Translations under genes and position numbers: made by a program | Shown here: piece by piece, positions 1 through 8,995 of the stretch | Layout of the letters: each line of letters starts with the position of its first letter | Position numbering within the stretch: the first letter of the stretch is position 1 | Source: Actinomycetota bacterium | GTDB lineage: Bacteria > Actinomycetota > Acidimicrobiia > Acidimicrobiales > Acidimicrobilacustridaceae | DNA length: 64,000 nt | Assembly: GCA_005787345.1 (NCBI GenBank) | Contig: SYBH01000148.1 | Span: 22,147-86,146, forward strand | Direction: 5' to 3' | Notes under the pieces: model-generated | What the model was told of the DNA's origin: nothing | Databases searched by the model: none | What the model saw: the letters and a program-made list of their open reading frames with translations, nothing else

Positions 1-1154
1 GCCACGCGCTCAAGAGTGGTGTCAGGTGCCACGAGGAGGCGGAACGCTAACGGAACACCAGTCTCCTTCGTGTACTCCTCAACCTGCTTCCTCGCTCGAT
101 CGAGGTCTCGCGCCGAACGGGAATGGTCAACGAACCAAGGTGAGGTGTCACTCACCATTCCTCGCGCAATCGAACCCTGCCCTGCGAAGGCTTTGGAAAG
201 GATCTCGGTGCGGTCAGTTGCAAGTGCAACCGCACGGCGCGCGGAAATCCGATCAAACGGAGCACGACCAGTTTCGAAGGCAATGTTTACCTTTGGTCGT
301 TCGGCATTTCGATCATCATGAAGTGTGATTTTGCCTTCGCGATTCGGAACGGTTTCGAGTCGCTGCAACTGCCGGGGCTCATCGATCGCCACCATTCCAA
401 CCTTTCCTTCGAGTGCAGCGGTTACCCGATCCGCAGCCTCGGGAATCGGAAGGAAACGAACTCCATCGAGATGTGGCAGACCTTTTTTCCAATAGGTGGG
501 ATTTTTCACAACAATCGTGATGCCCGCTTCATCAACGCCAAACCACACGAACGGGCCGGTGCCGATGGGGCGCGGATCAAATCCAAGAAGCGTTGCCGGT
601 GCAGCGATCGTCCCCAATCGCGTAGTCAGCAATTGCGGGAATGTCGACCACGGAGTGAACATCGAAACAACGACGGTTTGAGCGTCAGGAGTCGTTATCG
701 CGGAGATCGGAGCCAAGAGATCGGTGTTTGAGGGATCTGCCTGTTGAGCACGCAAATTGAACGCAACGATTTCAGAGGTGAGAGGAGATCCGTCACTGAA
801 GGTCACGCCCTCGCGAACTACCAACGTCCACGACGTAAAGTTCGAATTCGCCGATGCTTTCGAAAGCAGTTCCGGAACAGGCTGATCATTAGAATCGCGA
901 ACCATCAATCGGTCATAGACAGCTCGCGCCGCTTGCAGTTCATCGGTCGTCCACGGTCCTGAGTTCGGCGCCCACTTCGAAGGAGCGCCAGCAACCGCGA
1001 TATCCAGCGTGCCCCCATCAATCGGTCCAGAAGGAGCAGTAATCGTGGAATCGGTGGATTCGGTCGTCGCTGCCGGACTCGCGTTCGATCCTGAGCAACC
1101 GGCAACAGCGAGGACAGCCATCGACACCACGAGAACCGCGGTGAGACGTGCCAT
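1..1154 (-). CDS. ABC transporter substrate-binding lipoprotein, family 5 (partial)
   Basis: The minus-strand reading frame is open from an ATG at 1154 to the left edge of the window, so about 384 N-terminal residues are present and the C-terminus is missing. It starts with a hydrophobic signal ending in a lipobox (V-A-G-C, Cys20), followed by a Thr/Ser/Ala-rich linker. The body has the layout of family 5 (DppA/OppA-like) solute-binding proteins, including the stretch ending in T-F-S-D-G-S-P-L-T and the R-P-I-G-T-G-P-F motif at the hinge. It should be a lipid-anchored receptor for a peptide-type ABC importer. The substrate cannot be read from the sequence. Permease and ATPase genes, if linked, lie outside the window. 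Confidence 0.9.
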   Translation of the reverse strand, partial: MARLTAVLVVSMAVLAVAGCSGSNASPAATTESTDSTITAPSGPIDGGTLDIAVAGAPSKWAPNSGPWTTDELQAARAVYDRLMVRDSNDQPVPELLSKASANSNFTSWTLVVREGVTFSDGSPLTSEIVAFNLRAQQADPSNTDLLAPISAITTPDAQTVVVSMFTPWSTFPQLLTTRLGTIAAPATLLGFDPRPIGTGPFVWFGVDEAGITIVVKNPTYWKKGLPHLDGVRFLPIPEAADRVTAALEGKVGMVAIDEPRQLQRLETVPNREGKITLHDDRNAERPKVNIAFETGRAPFDRISARRAVALATDRTEILSKAFAGQGSIARGMVSDTSPWFVDHSRSARDLDRARKQVEEYTKETGVPLAFRLLVAPDTTLERV

Positions 1155-1274
1155 GCGAACGAAGGTGGAACGGGGGGCGTTCAAGAACTACGACTGTACG
1201 CGGCTAAGCACACCCACAGCGGTCGCTTGGCCCGGGACCCGTTCGTTTCAGGACAGAGGTGCAAGGATCATCAC

Positions 1275-2180
1275 ATGAGCGGCGCAAAGAAAGTACGAGT
1301 GGGGATCGGTCTCGGCACCCTGTCCGGGGCTGCAGACCCCATTCGATTCAACGCAATCGTTGATCGATGCGAAACACTCGGATTCGATTCGCTCTGGATG
1401 TCTGAGCGAATTGGCGCTGAGACTCCTGACCCGATGATCGCGCTGGCCATCGCCGCCGGCCGCACGACGCGAATGAAGCTTGGGACTTCCGTCCTGGTCC
1501 TCCCCGGTCGCAACCCGGTGATTTTGGCAAAAGAGATGGCAACGCTTGATGTTCTTTCCGGAGGACGCTTTCTTCCTGCGGTCGGACTCGGCGCGGTTGA
1601 TCCACCCGAGCAGCGCGCGTTCGGTGTTGAGCGCGGCGAACGTGGTCGGCGCCATGACGAAGCACTCGCCCTCATGCGCGCGTGTTGGACCGGCGAAGTC
1701 ATTTCACACCACGGAGAGTTTTTCTCTGTTGACGATGTTCAGGTATTGCCCAGACCCACACAATCACAACTCGATGTTTGGCTTGGGGGAATCGCCCCGA
1801 GCGAACTCCGTCGCGTTGGTCGAGTCGGCGACGGATGGCTGCCATCGTTCTGCTCACCCGCCGACGTCGCGGAATCAATTCCTGTCATCGAGGCGACGGC
1901 GAGCGAGTCCGGCCGCACCATGGACCCTGAGCATTACGGCGCGCTTATTTCCTATTCCGACGGCCCGCTCCCCCAGCGATTTGTTGACGTCATCGAACGC
2001 CGTCGCCCAGGACTCGACCCGCGCTCGGTCATACCAACGCGCAAGAAACTTCCGTCGCTCTTAGGCGAGTTCATCGATGCCGGAGCATCAAAGTTCGTGA
2101 TCATTCCCCTTGTAGGAGACGCCAACCCCGACGCCGAACTCGGCGCTCTCGCTGAGTCGCTCCTACCTTTCGAGACCTAA
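1275..2180 (+). CDS. LLM class flavin/F420-dependent oxidoreductase
   Basis: This 301-residue protein has the bacterial luciferase-like TIM-barrel pattern: an early G-F-D-S-L-W-M-S-E strand, the L-G-T-S-V-L-V-L-P segment, and the L-S-G-G-R-F-L-P-A-V-G-L-G motif of the coenzyme-binding barrel. The ATG at 1275 is preferred over in-frame upstream starts because AAGGA lies 8 bases before it and the family alignment begins there. Members use FMNH2 or F420 to oxidise or reduce small organics. The substrate is unknown. It converges on the nitroreductase fusion gene, with 7 bases between the two stops. Actinobacteria commonly carry many such paralogues, and two more lie in this window. Confidence 0.88.
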   Translation: MSGAKKVRVGIGLGTLSGAADPIRFNAIVDRCETLGFDSLWMSERIGAETPDPMIALAIAAGRTTRMKLGTSVLVLPGRNPVILAKEMATLDVLSGGRFLPAVGLGAVDPPEQRAFGVERGERGRRHDEALALMRACWTGEVISHHGEFFSVDDVQVLPRPTQSQLDVWLGGIAPSELRRVGRVGDGWLPSFCSPADVAESIPVIEATASESGRTMDPEHYGALISYSDGPLPQRFVDVIERRRPGLDPRSVIPTRKKLPSLLGEFIDAGASKFVIIPLVGDANPDAELGALAESLLPFET

Positions 2181-2187
2181 CTCAGGT

Positions 2188-3306
2188 TCACGAACTGCGG
2201 AACTGATTCCATCTTGTGAGTTCTTCAGCGGGCTTGCGAGGAGTGATGCGGAAATCCGTGCCGATTGTGTGAGCAATTGGGAACAGGCCGACTTGCATCC
2301 ATTCCTCATAAGGAATGCCTAAGACTTCAGCGACTTCGCGCTCACGGATCAACGTCAACGTTGTCCAAGCAGATCCAAGTCCACGTGATCGAAGCGCAAG
2401 CATGAACGACCACAGTGCAGGTACGACTGAACCCCAACGCCCCGCCTGCCAAAAGGTGGATGTGCGATCGGCGTGGGCCCCGGACCCATTTCCATCAGTC
2501 CGACCAGCGACGACAGGAACACAGAGAATCGGGACCTTCTCGATATTCTCGGCGAGGTACGCAACACTTTGAGCGATGCGCTTTTGCGCTTCAGACGTGC
2601 GGTCTACTTGATCTTCAGCCGCATCAGTACGAGGACGGCCGACGAAGTCAGCCATGGCAGCGCGATAGATCGCTGCGAGTTTGGCTTTGGTTTCATCGTC
2701 GTCAACAAAAATGAATCGATATGGCTGCTGGTTTGACCCATTGGGCGCGTGAACCGCAATCTCCATGCACTCGGCAATGACATCGCGGTCAACCGAACGT
2801 TCGAGATCAAGCCGTTGCCGAACCGACGGCGTCGTCATCAGGACCTCGTCGGGGTCATGAACGACAAGCGGACCCTGAAACAATGTTTCGTAAGCGTTCA
2901 ACGTTCCCCAGTGTTCCCAGATTCGGTCGATGAGACCCTCTTCGGTGAAGCGAAAGAGAAACCCGTAGACGTTTTCGTAGGGCTTACCGCCGATAGTCGT
3001 CGCTTTGTAGAGGTGTTGGCGGAAGACGTACGGCCCATCAGCGATGGTGTGTACGTCGTGAAAGCTGATGGTTGAGAGGTCGTATCGATCGATTCGCCGA
3101 CCGTTCGGTTGCGGCGGAGAAGGCGCCCGACCCAATATGCGTGCTCCAACTTCATCTTTGCCGCGAAACACTGTTTGTCCTGGCGCAGCGGGAAACTTTC
3201 CAAGACCGTTCCACCACTCGATGTCTTCAGTCATGAACGACAGACGGTCGACCTCGCGTCCTGCGACAAAGAACTGCTCGACTGCGGATTTATTGCGATC
3301 GCTCAC
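2188..3306 (-). CDS. NTF2/SnoaL-like domain fused to nitroreductase
   Basis: This 372-residue protein has two parts. Residues ~1-140 look like an NTF2/SnoaL-type fold (V-E-Q-F-F-V-A-G-R-E start, W-W-N-G-L-G, then Y-G-F-L-F-R-F-T-E-E-G and W-E-H-W-G-T). Residues ~165-372 form a nitroreductase-type FMN domain with the P-N-G-S-N-Q-Q-P-Y-R-F phosphate-binding motif and the R-S-R-G-L-G-S-A-W strand. The GTG at 3306 is chosen because GGGGG sits 6 bases upstream; an ATG at 3342 is also in frame but has no visible ribosome site. The nitroreductase half should be an NAD(P)H- or F420-linked FMN reductase. The N-terminal half may bind or hydrate a small substrate. The fusion is unusual to me. Confidence 0.82.
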   Translation of the reverse strand: MSDRNKSAVEQFFVAGREVDRLSFMTEDIEWWNGLGKFPAAPGQTVFRGKDEVGARILGRAPSPPQPNGRRIDRYDLSTISFHDVHTIADGPYVFRQHLYKATTIGGKPYENVYGFLFRFTEEGLIDRIWEHWGTLNAYETLFQGPLVVHDPDEVLMTTPSVRQRLDLERSVDRDVIAECMEIAVHAPNGSNQQPYRFIFVDDDETKAKLAAIYRAAMADFVGRPRTDAAEDQVDRTSEAQKRIAQSVAYLAENIEKVPILCVPVVAGRTDGNGSGAHADRTSTFWQAGRWGSVVPALWSFMLALRSRGLGSAWTTLTLIREREVAEVLGIPYEEWMQVGLFPIAHTIGTDFRITPRKPAEELTRWNQFRSS

Positions 3307-3373
3307 TTGATTCCCCCAACAAAGCGGCGACGATTCCGTCACCTACACAGCGAGCGTACTGCGGAGCGAGGAA

Positions 3374-4348
3374 TCAGATCTTTAACGGCTTATCGCTGAG
3401 ACCCATTTGGACGCGATCTACAAGTCCCCCGAATTTTTTCTTGATCTCGGAACTTACCGACTCGAGATCGCCAATTACAGCGAACTCGCGAAGCATCTCA
3501 TCGGTAATCAAATCGCCCATCGCTACCCATTCGCCCTGTTTTGAAAGTCGATTGAGTTCATCACCAACATCTCCCCACCCGTGATGTTCTAGAACGCCGC
3601 GATAGGCAGGCGTCGAACCATAAAACGCGAGTTGCTGCCGAACTGCTGCCAGCTTCGGCGCAATCTCGGCATCGTCTCGGCCCACTGCCGACATAATCGG
3701 GATCGTCACTTCAACATCGCTGCGCGCCCTATTGGAACGTTCAAGCCCTTTCGCGAGGTTCACCATCGTGACGTCACGTAAATAGCCCGGAGTGGTGAAA
3801 CCGTGAGCCATCAACCCATCGGCGACCTCACCAGCAACGGCAGTCATAGCTGGCCCAACCGCAGCAACGAAAATGCGCGGATCTCCACATTCGCTCGGAC
3901 CCTGATCAAACATTGGCGTCATCAAGGTGTGTCGGTAGTAGTCGCCGCGGAACTGAAGGGGCGTTCCCTCGTTCCAAGATTCCCAAATAGCGCGCACCGC
4001 GAGAACAAACTCGCGCATTCGAGCGGCGGGGTCAGACCACGGCATCGAAAAACGTTTTGTGATGTGGGGTTTGATCTGACTGCCGAGCCCGAGGATGAAC
4101 CGCCCGTTCGACAGGCGGTTGATGTCGTTGGCAATCACCGCAGCGTTCATGGGATTGCGGGCAAAGGCGACGGCGATACCCGTGATGAGATCAACCCTCT
4201 CAGTGGCAGCAGCGCCCAATGTCAGCGGCAGGAACGGATCGTGGGAGATCTCGACTGCGACGACGCCATCAAAACCTGCATCTTCGGCCCGCCGAATAGC
4301 GGCCGCCGCATCGGTCAGATTTCCGTGGATGATCGCATCGGTCTTCAT
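3374..4348 (-). CDS. LLM class F420-dependent oxidoreductase
   Basis: This 324-residue luciferase-like oxidoreductase resembles the TIGR03617-type F420-dependent group: an N-terminal A-E-D-A-G-F-D-G-V strand, the L-S-N-G-R-F-I-L-G-L-G-S-Q motif, then K-R-F-S-M-P-W and M-R-E-F-V. The frame is open further upstream, but the family alignment begins at the ATG at 4348, and the longer version would run into the divergent acyl-CoA dehydrogenase. The 94-base gap to that gene should hold two divergent promoters, and the pairing hints at a shared lipid-related pathway. The coenzyme choice (F420) is inferred from family resemblance only. Confidence 0.87.
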   Translation of the reverse strand: MKTDAIIHGNLTDAAAAIRRAEDAGFDGVVAVEISHDPFLPLTLGAAATERVDLITGIAVAFARNPMNAAVIANDINRLSNGRFILGLGSQIKPHITKRFSMPWSDPAARMREFVLAVRAIWESWNEGTPLQFRGDYYRHTLMTPMFDQGPSECGDPRIFVAAVGPAMTAVAGEVADGLMAHGFTTPGYLRDVTMVNLAKGLERSNRARSDVEVTIPIMSAVGRDDAEIAPKLAAVRQQLAFYGSTPAYRGVLEHHGWGDVGDELNRLSKQGEWVAMGDLITDEMLREFAVIGDLESVSSEIKKKFGGLVDRVQMGLSDKPLKI

Positions 4349-4442
4349 AACTCCATTCTGACCCCTCCCGCCCACATAGGCCTGACCGCCGATGGGTGGG
4401 TACGCTGCCGCAGTCACACTTCCCTCTTTGGAGCGCACCCCA

Positions 4443-6599
4443 ATGTCGATCGCCATCACCGAAGACCACCGCACCCTGGCTGACGTCACTGCGGATTTCC
4501 TCGAACGCCATTCATCACGTGACGCAGCTCGCGAATTGCTCGAAGCGAAGACCGAGTCCATGCCCTCTTTCTGGTCGGCGCTTGCCGAACTCGGATGGCT
4601 CGGTCTTCACATTCCTGAAGAGAATGGCGGTTCCGGTTTCGGAATGCCTGAACTTGTTGTCGTAGTTGAGCAAATGGGAGCGGGCCTTGCTCCTGGCCCG
4701 TTCGTGCCAACTGTCATCGCAAGCGCTGCGATTGTTGCTGCCGCCCCAGCCGATGTTGCCGCCGAGTTGCTTCCGGGACTCGCTGACGGAAGCGTGGTTG
4801 CTGGAATCGGATTCGGCGACGATCTTTCCGCCAAGACCAACACCATCGCAGGCACTGCTCGCAGCGTGCTCAGCGCAACACTCGCGAACCTCATCGTCGT
4901 CACGGTTGGAAACGACCTTGCGATCGTGGACGCAACTGCAAAGGGCGTCGACATCCGCTCGATGACCAACCTCGACCCGACCCGCCGCAGCGCCCAGGTC
5001 ACGTTCGACGATGCCGAAGCAATCATCATCCCCGGGGGCGCTCAGTCGCTCATTGACTACGCACGACTTCTTCTGGCCGCTGAAGCAACTGGTGTCGCCC
5101 GCGCAACCACCGACATGGCTGCCGGCTACGCCCGCGAGCGTCAGCAGTTCGGTCGAGCAATCGCCATGTTCCAAGCGGTGAAGCATCACTGCGCCAACAT
5201 GCTCGTTGAAACCGAAATCGCAACGGCCGAAGTTTGGGACGCGGCCCGTGCTGCTTCGGCCGGCGGCGAACAGTTCTCCTACGCCGCGGCGATGGCGGCC
5301 GCCACTGCAGTTCATGCCGGCGACCGCAATGCGCAGATGAACATTCAGGTTCACGGCGGCATCGGATTCACATGGGAACACGACGCGCATCTCTACCTGC
5401 GACGCGCACTTGCAATTGAGGCGCTGGTAGATGCCGAAGCTGCCGCCATCGACATCGCGAACCTTCTCCGCAAGGACGTCAAGATCGTCCGGGCCGTGGA
5501 ACTCCCACCCGAAGCCGAAGCATTCCGTGCCGAGGCTCGTGCTGCAATCGAAGCGGTCAAGGATCTTGATGGCAATGAACGCGTTCGTGCGCTTGTTGCG
5601 TCGGGCTACGCAGTTCCTCATTGGCCAAAGCCATGGGGTCGTGCTGCCAGTGCCGTTGAACAGCTCGTCATTGAAGAAGAGTTCAATCGTGCCGGCGTAA
5701 AGCGTCCCGGCTACCAGATCACCGGCTGGGTCATCCTCACACTCACGCAGCACTCGACCGAAGACCAGCTCGAGCGTTGGATCATGCCGGCGCTTAACCA
5801 GGAACTCATCTGGTGCCAGCTATTCAGCGAGCCCGATGCTGGTTCCGATGCCGCTGGCGTCAAGACCAAGGCCACACGAGTCGATGGCGGTTGGCTCATC
5901 AATGGCCAGAAGGTCTGGACCACCGGCGCGCACCTTGCATCGTTTGGCCTCATCACTGTGCGCACCAACCCCGATCTGCCGAAGCATCAGGGCATTACCT
6001 GCATGGTTGTCGACATGCATGCAGAGGGCGTCGAGATTCGCCCACTGCGCATGGTCAACGGTGGCGCCGAATTCAACGAGGTGTTCTTCAACGATGTCTT
6101 CGTTCCCGATGACGATGTCGTTGGCCCCGTCGACGGCGGCTGGACCGTTGCTCGTGGCACTCTCGGCAACGAAAGCGTGAGCATCGGCAGCGGCGACGGA
6201 GCGATGGTTATCCCTCCGGCCTCATTCCTTGCACCGTTCGATGCAAACCCCGAACGACTCTCCGGCGGCGCTGGTCGCATTGGCCGAGCCACTGCTCGAT
6301 CACAAGCGGCTGAAACTCTCAATGTGCGCAGTGCGCAGCGAGCAGTCGCCGGTGGTGAACCCGGGCCAGAAGGCGCGGTCACAAAGTTGCTGCTCACCGA
6401 AAACGCAGAAGAAGCCGCGGCAATTCTTTTCGAACTCGCTGGCCCTGTTGGCGTCTACCTCGAAGACGAAGGATTCATGGGTGGCACATTGCAACTCATG
6501 CATCGCGCCTTGGCGATCGCCGGTGGAACTTCCGAGATCAAGCGCAACCAAATCGGCGAGCGCATCCTCGGACTTCCACGCGACCCACTGATCAACTAG
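4443..6599 (+). CDS. Tandem (double-length) acyl-CoA dehydrogenase, FadE6-like
   Basis: This 718-residue protein contains two acyl-CoA dehydrogenase units. Residues ~1-350 hold one (G-L-H-I-P-E-E-N-G-G-S-G near the start, R-Q-Q-F-G-R-A-I in the middle, Q-V-H-G-G-I-G-F-T at its end). Residues ~355-718 hold a second, with F-S-E-P-D-A-G-S-D and V-W-T-T-G-A-H in the flavin/substrate part and A-I-A-G-G-T-S-E-I at the C-terminus. Mycobacterial FadE6-type proteins have this length and duplicated layout. It should oxidise an acyl-CoA thioester with FAD. ATG 4443 is chosen because the family N-terminus begins there; the longer frame overlaps the divergent gene. The two halves are probably not equivalent. 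Confidence 0.93.
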   Translation: MSIAITEDHRTLADVTADFLERHSSRDAARELLEAKTESMPSFWSALAELGWLGLHIPEENGGSGFGMPELVVVVEQMGAGLAPGPFVPTVIASAAIVAAAPADVAAELLPGLADGSVVAGIGFGDDLSAKTNTIAGTARSVLSATLANLIVVTVGNDLAIVDATAKGVDIRSMTNLDPTRRSAQVTFDDAEAIIIPGGAQSLIDYARLLLAAEATGVARATTDMAAGYARERQQFGRAIAMFQAVKHHCANMLVETEIATAEVWDAARAASAGGEQFSYAAAMAAATAVHAGDRNAQMNIQVHGGIGFTWEHDAHLYLRRALAIEALVDAEAAAIDIANLLRKDVKIVRAVELPPEAEAFRAEARAAIEAVKDLDGNERVRALVASGYAVPHWPKPWGRAASAVEQLVIEEEFNRAGVKRPGYQITGWVILTLTQHSTEDQLERWIMPALNQELIWCQLFSEPDAGSDAAGVKTKATRVDGGWLINGQKVWTTGAHLASFGLITVRTNPDLPKHQGITCMVVDMHAEGVEIRPLRMVNGGAEFNEVFFNDVFVPDDDVVGPVDGGWTVARGTLGNESVSIGSGDGAMVIPPASFLAPFDANPERLSGGAGRIGRATARSQAAETLNVRSAQRAVAGGEPGPEGAVTKLLLTENAEEAAAILFELAGPVGVYLEDEGFMGGTLQLMHRALAIAGGTSEIKRNQIGERILGLPRDPLIN

Positions 6600-6630
6600 T
6601 CAGCGACAACAGAGACTCAAGACGTCTCGT

Positions 6631-7437
6631 TCAGTCCCAAGGCGCCCAAGTGCTTTTGGGGTGAACGAACGCGACATCGTTCACGTACCCATTCACTTTC
6701 ACGACGGTTTGCAAATAGCTCTGCGCGTCGTGAGTGCGGGTGAACTCGCGCTGCCATTCAGCAAGGTCCATTGATGTGGACGATGTCCAAACATCGTTCA
6801 TCACGAACCGAGCTTCGTACCCGCGATCGGCCATCATTTCGATGGTTCCGTTGATATCGCTCATCCGCTCTTCAAGTTCGATGAAGAGCACTGGATGATC
6901 ACGCTCAATGGTTTCCCACGCTCCATTGACAACCGCGAGTTCATGGCCTTCGACGTCGATCTTGATGAACCTCACGTCGGTAAATCCCATGTCGTCAATC
7001 CGCTTTGTGCGAACCGAGTGCGATCCTGCGCCTTCGACCCCCGGAACAATTGTTGCCGTTCCCTCAGAGCCGACACTTAGATCTTGAAGCACGAGTTCTG
7101 CAGTTCCTTCAACGTCAGAAACCGCGCATTCGTGGACTGTCACATTGGAAGCAACGCCCTTTCGAAGCACTGCCGCCACCTTTGGATTCGGCTCAAACGA
7201 CTGCACGTCACGCACTCGCTTCGAAAGCCAGTAGGTCCACGGCCCATACCAAGTACCGACATCAATCGCGGTTCCGGTTGGATCGCATCGTTCGATAATC
7301 CCGCGCATCTCGGGCTCGGCCCGAAGGTGGAGCCGCGCCACTACAGGGTGAAAGAAGGACTTTGGGACAAGCGATGTCGCTGCAGAAAGGGCCTTCGTGG
7401 GCATGCCCCGCTGGTACTCACCGTTTGAATCACCCAT
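6631..7437 (-). CDS. FkbM family methyltransferase
   Basis: This 268-residue protein has an S-adenosylmethionine-binding Rossmann fold of the FkbM type: A-I-D-V-G-T-W-Y-G-P (motif I) near residue 57, S-F-E-P-N-P (motif II), and the conserved F-I-K-I-D-V-E-G-H-E block that defines the family. FkbM proteins usually O-methylate sugars or natural products. With glycosyltransferases just downstream of the convergent neighbour, a role in surface glycan methylation is plausible but inferred. An alternative in-frame ATG lies 11 codons in, at 7404; neither start has a strong ribosome site. It is divergent from the next methyltransferase at 7522. Confidence 0.88.
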   Translation of the reverse strand: MGDSNGEYQRGMPTKALSAATSLVPKSFFHPVVARLHLRAEPEMRGIIERCDPTGTAIDVGTWYGPWTYWLSKRVRDVQSFEPNPKVAAVLRKGVASNVTVHECAVSDVEGTAELVLQDLSVGSEGTATIVPGVEGAGSHSVRTKRIDDMGFTDVRFIKIDVEGHELAVVNGAWETIERDHPVLFIELEERMSDINGTIEMMADRGYEARFVMNDVWTSSTSMDLAEWQREFTRTHDAQSYLQTVVKVNGYVNDVAFVHPKSTWAPWD

Positions 7438-7521
7438 TGCAGATCATGCCCCAAGTTCTTTGTCTCCCACCCGGTGGAAGACGTCCCGAACCTAGCGGAT
7501 CTCCACCCCTATTCTCTGCGC

Positions 7522-8133
7522 ATGTCATTTCGCGACGTCCTTGGAAGAATCGTCTCTCATCCCCGCGTGAATGAGTTCCAGACACGACTACTCGGTCGGA
7601 GTCGTGTCGAAGCTCACCTGAGTCCAGTCGCTGCTCGTACCTTCGCTGCTCTGCCCATCGGCACAGTCGTTGACATCGGTGGCGGAACTGCTCGCAGTCG
7701 ATCTATGTGGCCCGCAGGTTGGACGTACTACAGCATCGATCCAGATGCGAGAGTTCTCAAGGTCGAGCCGACAGAGAAGCCAATTGAGCGACTTGTGGGT
7801 GATGCTTCGGCGCTTCCACTCCCCAACAACACCGCTGACGTGGTGTTGATGCAATGCGTTTCTCACCACCTCGATGATTCGATATGGCCCGTGTCATTAG
7901 CTGAAGCCAAACGCGTGTTGAAACCAGGCGGATCATTTATTTTTCTTGACGGCGTGTGGCGTAAACGACGCTGGTTTTCGAGGGTCTTCTGGAAACTCGA
8001 TGCCGGACACTTCCCACGGACCTCAGACCAGCTCGAAAGTGCCATCGCAAAAGAATTCCAGGTCATCGAAACCGACCGTTTCAATGTTGTCCATCACTCA
8101 ATCCTTGTGACGGCCCTGCCCATGCCCGAGTAG
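7522..8133 (+). CDS. Class I SAM-dependent methyltransferase (methyltransferase 11 type)
   Basis: This 203-residue protein has the class I methyltransferase order: V-V-D-I-G-G-G-T-A (SAM motif I), a Y-Y-S-I-D-P-D acidic strand, G-D-A-S-A-L-P-L-P-N-N-T-A-D-V-V, then H-H-L-D-D and R-V-L-K-P-G-G-S-F. This matches the UbiE/Methyltransf_11 pattern. ATG 7522 is preferred because the protein proper starts there; 16 extra codons are possible. The methyl acceptor is unknown. It begins the plus-strand run that continues into two glycosyltransferases and an AftD-like protein, so a glycan or glycolipid acceptor is a reasonable guess. Confidence 0.87.
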   Translation: MSFRDVLGRIVSHPRVNEFQTRLLGRSRVEAHLSPVAARTFAALPIGTVVDIGGGTARSRSMWPAGWTYYSIDPDARVLKVEPTEKPIERLVGDASALPLPNNTADVVLMQCVSHHLDDSIWPVSLAEAKRVLKPGGSFIFLDGVWRKRRWFSRVFWKLDAGHFPRTSDQLESAIAKEFQVIETDRFNVVHHSILVTALPMPE

Positions 8134-8193
8134 GCCTCTCGTCCACATGGCCACCCACTTAAAGATGCCCCCGACCCTGTAGGGAAATGCACT

Positions 8194-8199
8194 TAGACT
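8194..8199 (+). promoter_or_regulatory. Candidate -10 box for a leaderless GT2 transcript
   Basis: TAGACT matches the actinobacterial TANNNT -10 pattern and ends 7 bases before the GTG at 8207. That is the spacing expected if transcription starts at or next to the start codon. No Shine-Dalgarno sequence precedes this GTG. The call rests on spacing and motif only. Confidence 0.35.
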
Positions 8200-8206
8200 A
8201 TTGAGG

Positions 8207-8980
8207 GTGGGGGCCGAGAGAAGCATCATCATCCCGATGTTCAACGAAGCGCGTGCGTTGCCGACCACGCTCACTGAACTAACCCGCCTCTTCCCAGATT
8301 CCCACACCGAAATCATTCTTGTCGACGACGGCAGCACCGACGATTCTGCGGGTCTTGCTGAACATCTCACTCAAGGCGACGATCGCATTCAGCTAGTTCG
8401 ACTGCCGAGAAACCTTGGCAAGGGAGCGGCATTGCGAGCGGGCGTTGCACGCTCAACATCAGACGCAGTCCTCTTCATGGACGCGGACCTCTCAACCTCA
8501 CTCGAACACATCGATGATTTTCTTCAGCGACTCTCAAGGTTCGACATCGTCATCGGCTCACGTAGCGTGCCTGGCTCAATTGTGAAGCGCTCAAACCTGC
8601 TTCGGACTCTCATGGGTCGAACCTTCAATCAGCTGATGCGTTGGTCAACCGGCCTCGACATTCACGACTCCCAATGCGGATTCAAGGTCTTTCGTGGGGA
8701 CGTTGCTCGGTTGCTCTTCTCGCTTTCGGAAAACAATCGGTTCGCGTTCGATCCTGAAATCCTGCGCCTTGGCGTTGCTCTCGGCTATTCAATCGATGAG
8801 GTTCCCGTTTCGTGGGTGGCAAGTGACCACTCGGCGGTTCGCCCCGTGCGCGATTCCCTGCGTACAGCAATCGATCTCATTCCGATTCGCATTCGCACCC
8901 GATCCGCAAGGGTTCAGGGCCTAGCCTCCCGAAGCGGGCATTTGGTGCCCACCCCAATCACCTCTTCGAAAAATCACTAG
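8207..8980 (+). CDS. Glycosyltransferase family 2, dolichyl/polyprenyl-phosphate glycosyltransferase-like
   Basis: This is a GT-A fold transferase of about 257 residues. It shows the I-I-I-P-M-F-N-E opening, L-V-D-D-G-S-T-D nucleotide-sugar motif, N-L-G-K-G-A-A-L-R, the F-M-D-A-D-L-S-T metal-binding DXD site, and the D-S-Q-C-G-F-K-V-F-R block typical of ALG5/DPM1-like enzymes. These load a sugar from a nucleotide donor onto a polyprenyl phosphate at the inner membrane face. The start is uncertain: GTG 8207 fits a leaderless transcript, and TTG 8201 is also in frame. It could supply the lipid-linked sugar donor for the AftD-like GT-C enzyme downstream; that link is inferred from position. Confidence 0.9.
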   Translation: MGAERSIIIPMFNEARALPTTLTELTRLFPDSHTEIILVDDGSTDDSAGLAEHLTQGDDRIQLVRLPRNLGKGAALRAGVARSTSDAVLFMDADLSTSLEHIDDFLQRLSRFDIVIGSRSVPGSIVKRSNLLRTLMGRTFNQLMRWSTGLDIHDSQCGFKVFRGDVARLLFSLSENNRFAFDPEILRLGVALGYSIDEVPVSWVASDHSAVRPVRDSLRTAIDLIPIRIRTRSARVQGLASRSGHLVPTPITSSKNH

Positions 8981-8995
8981 AGACTCGACGAACAC

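Noticed and set aside
4515..5753. 412-codon open frame antisense to the acyl-CoA dehydrogenase
   Set aside because: It lies wholly inside a well-supported gene, has no recognisable domain, and its composition mirrors the sense codons.
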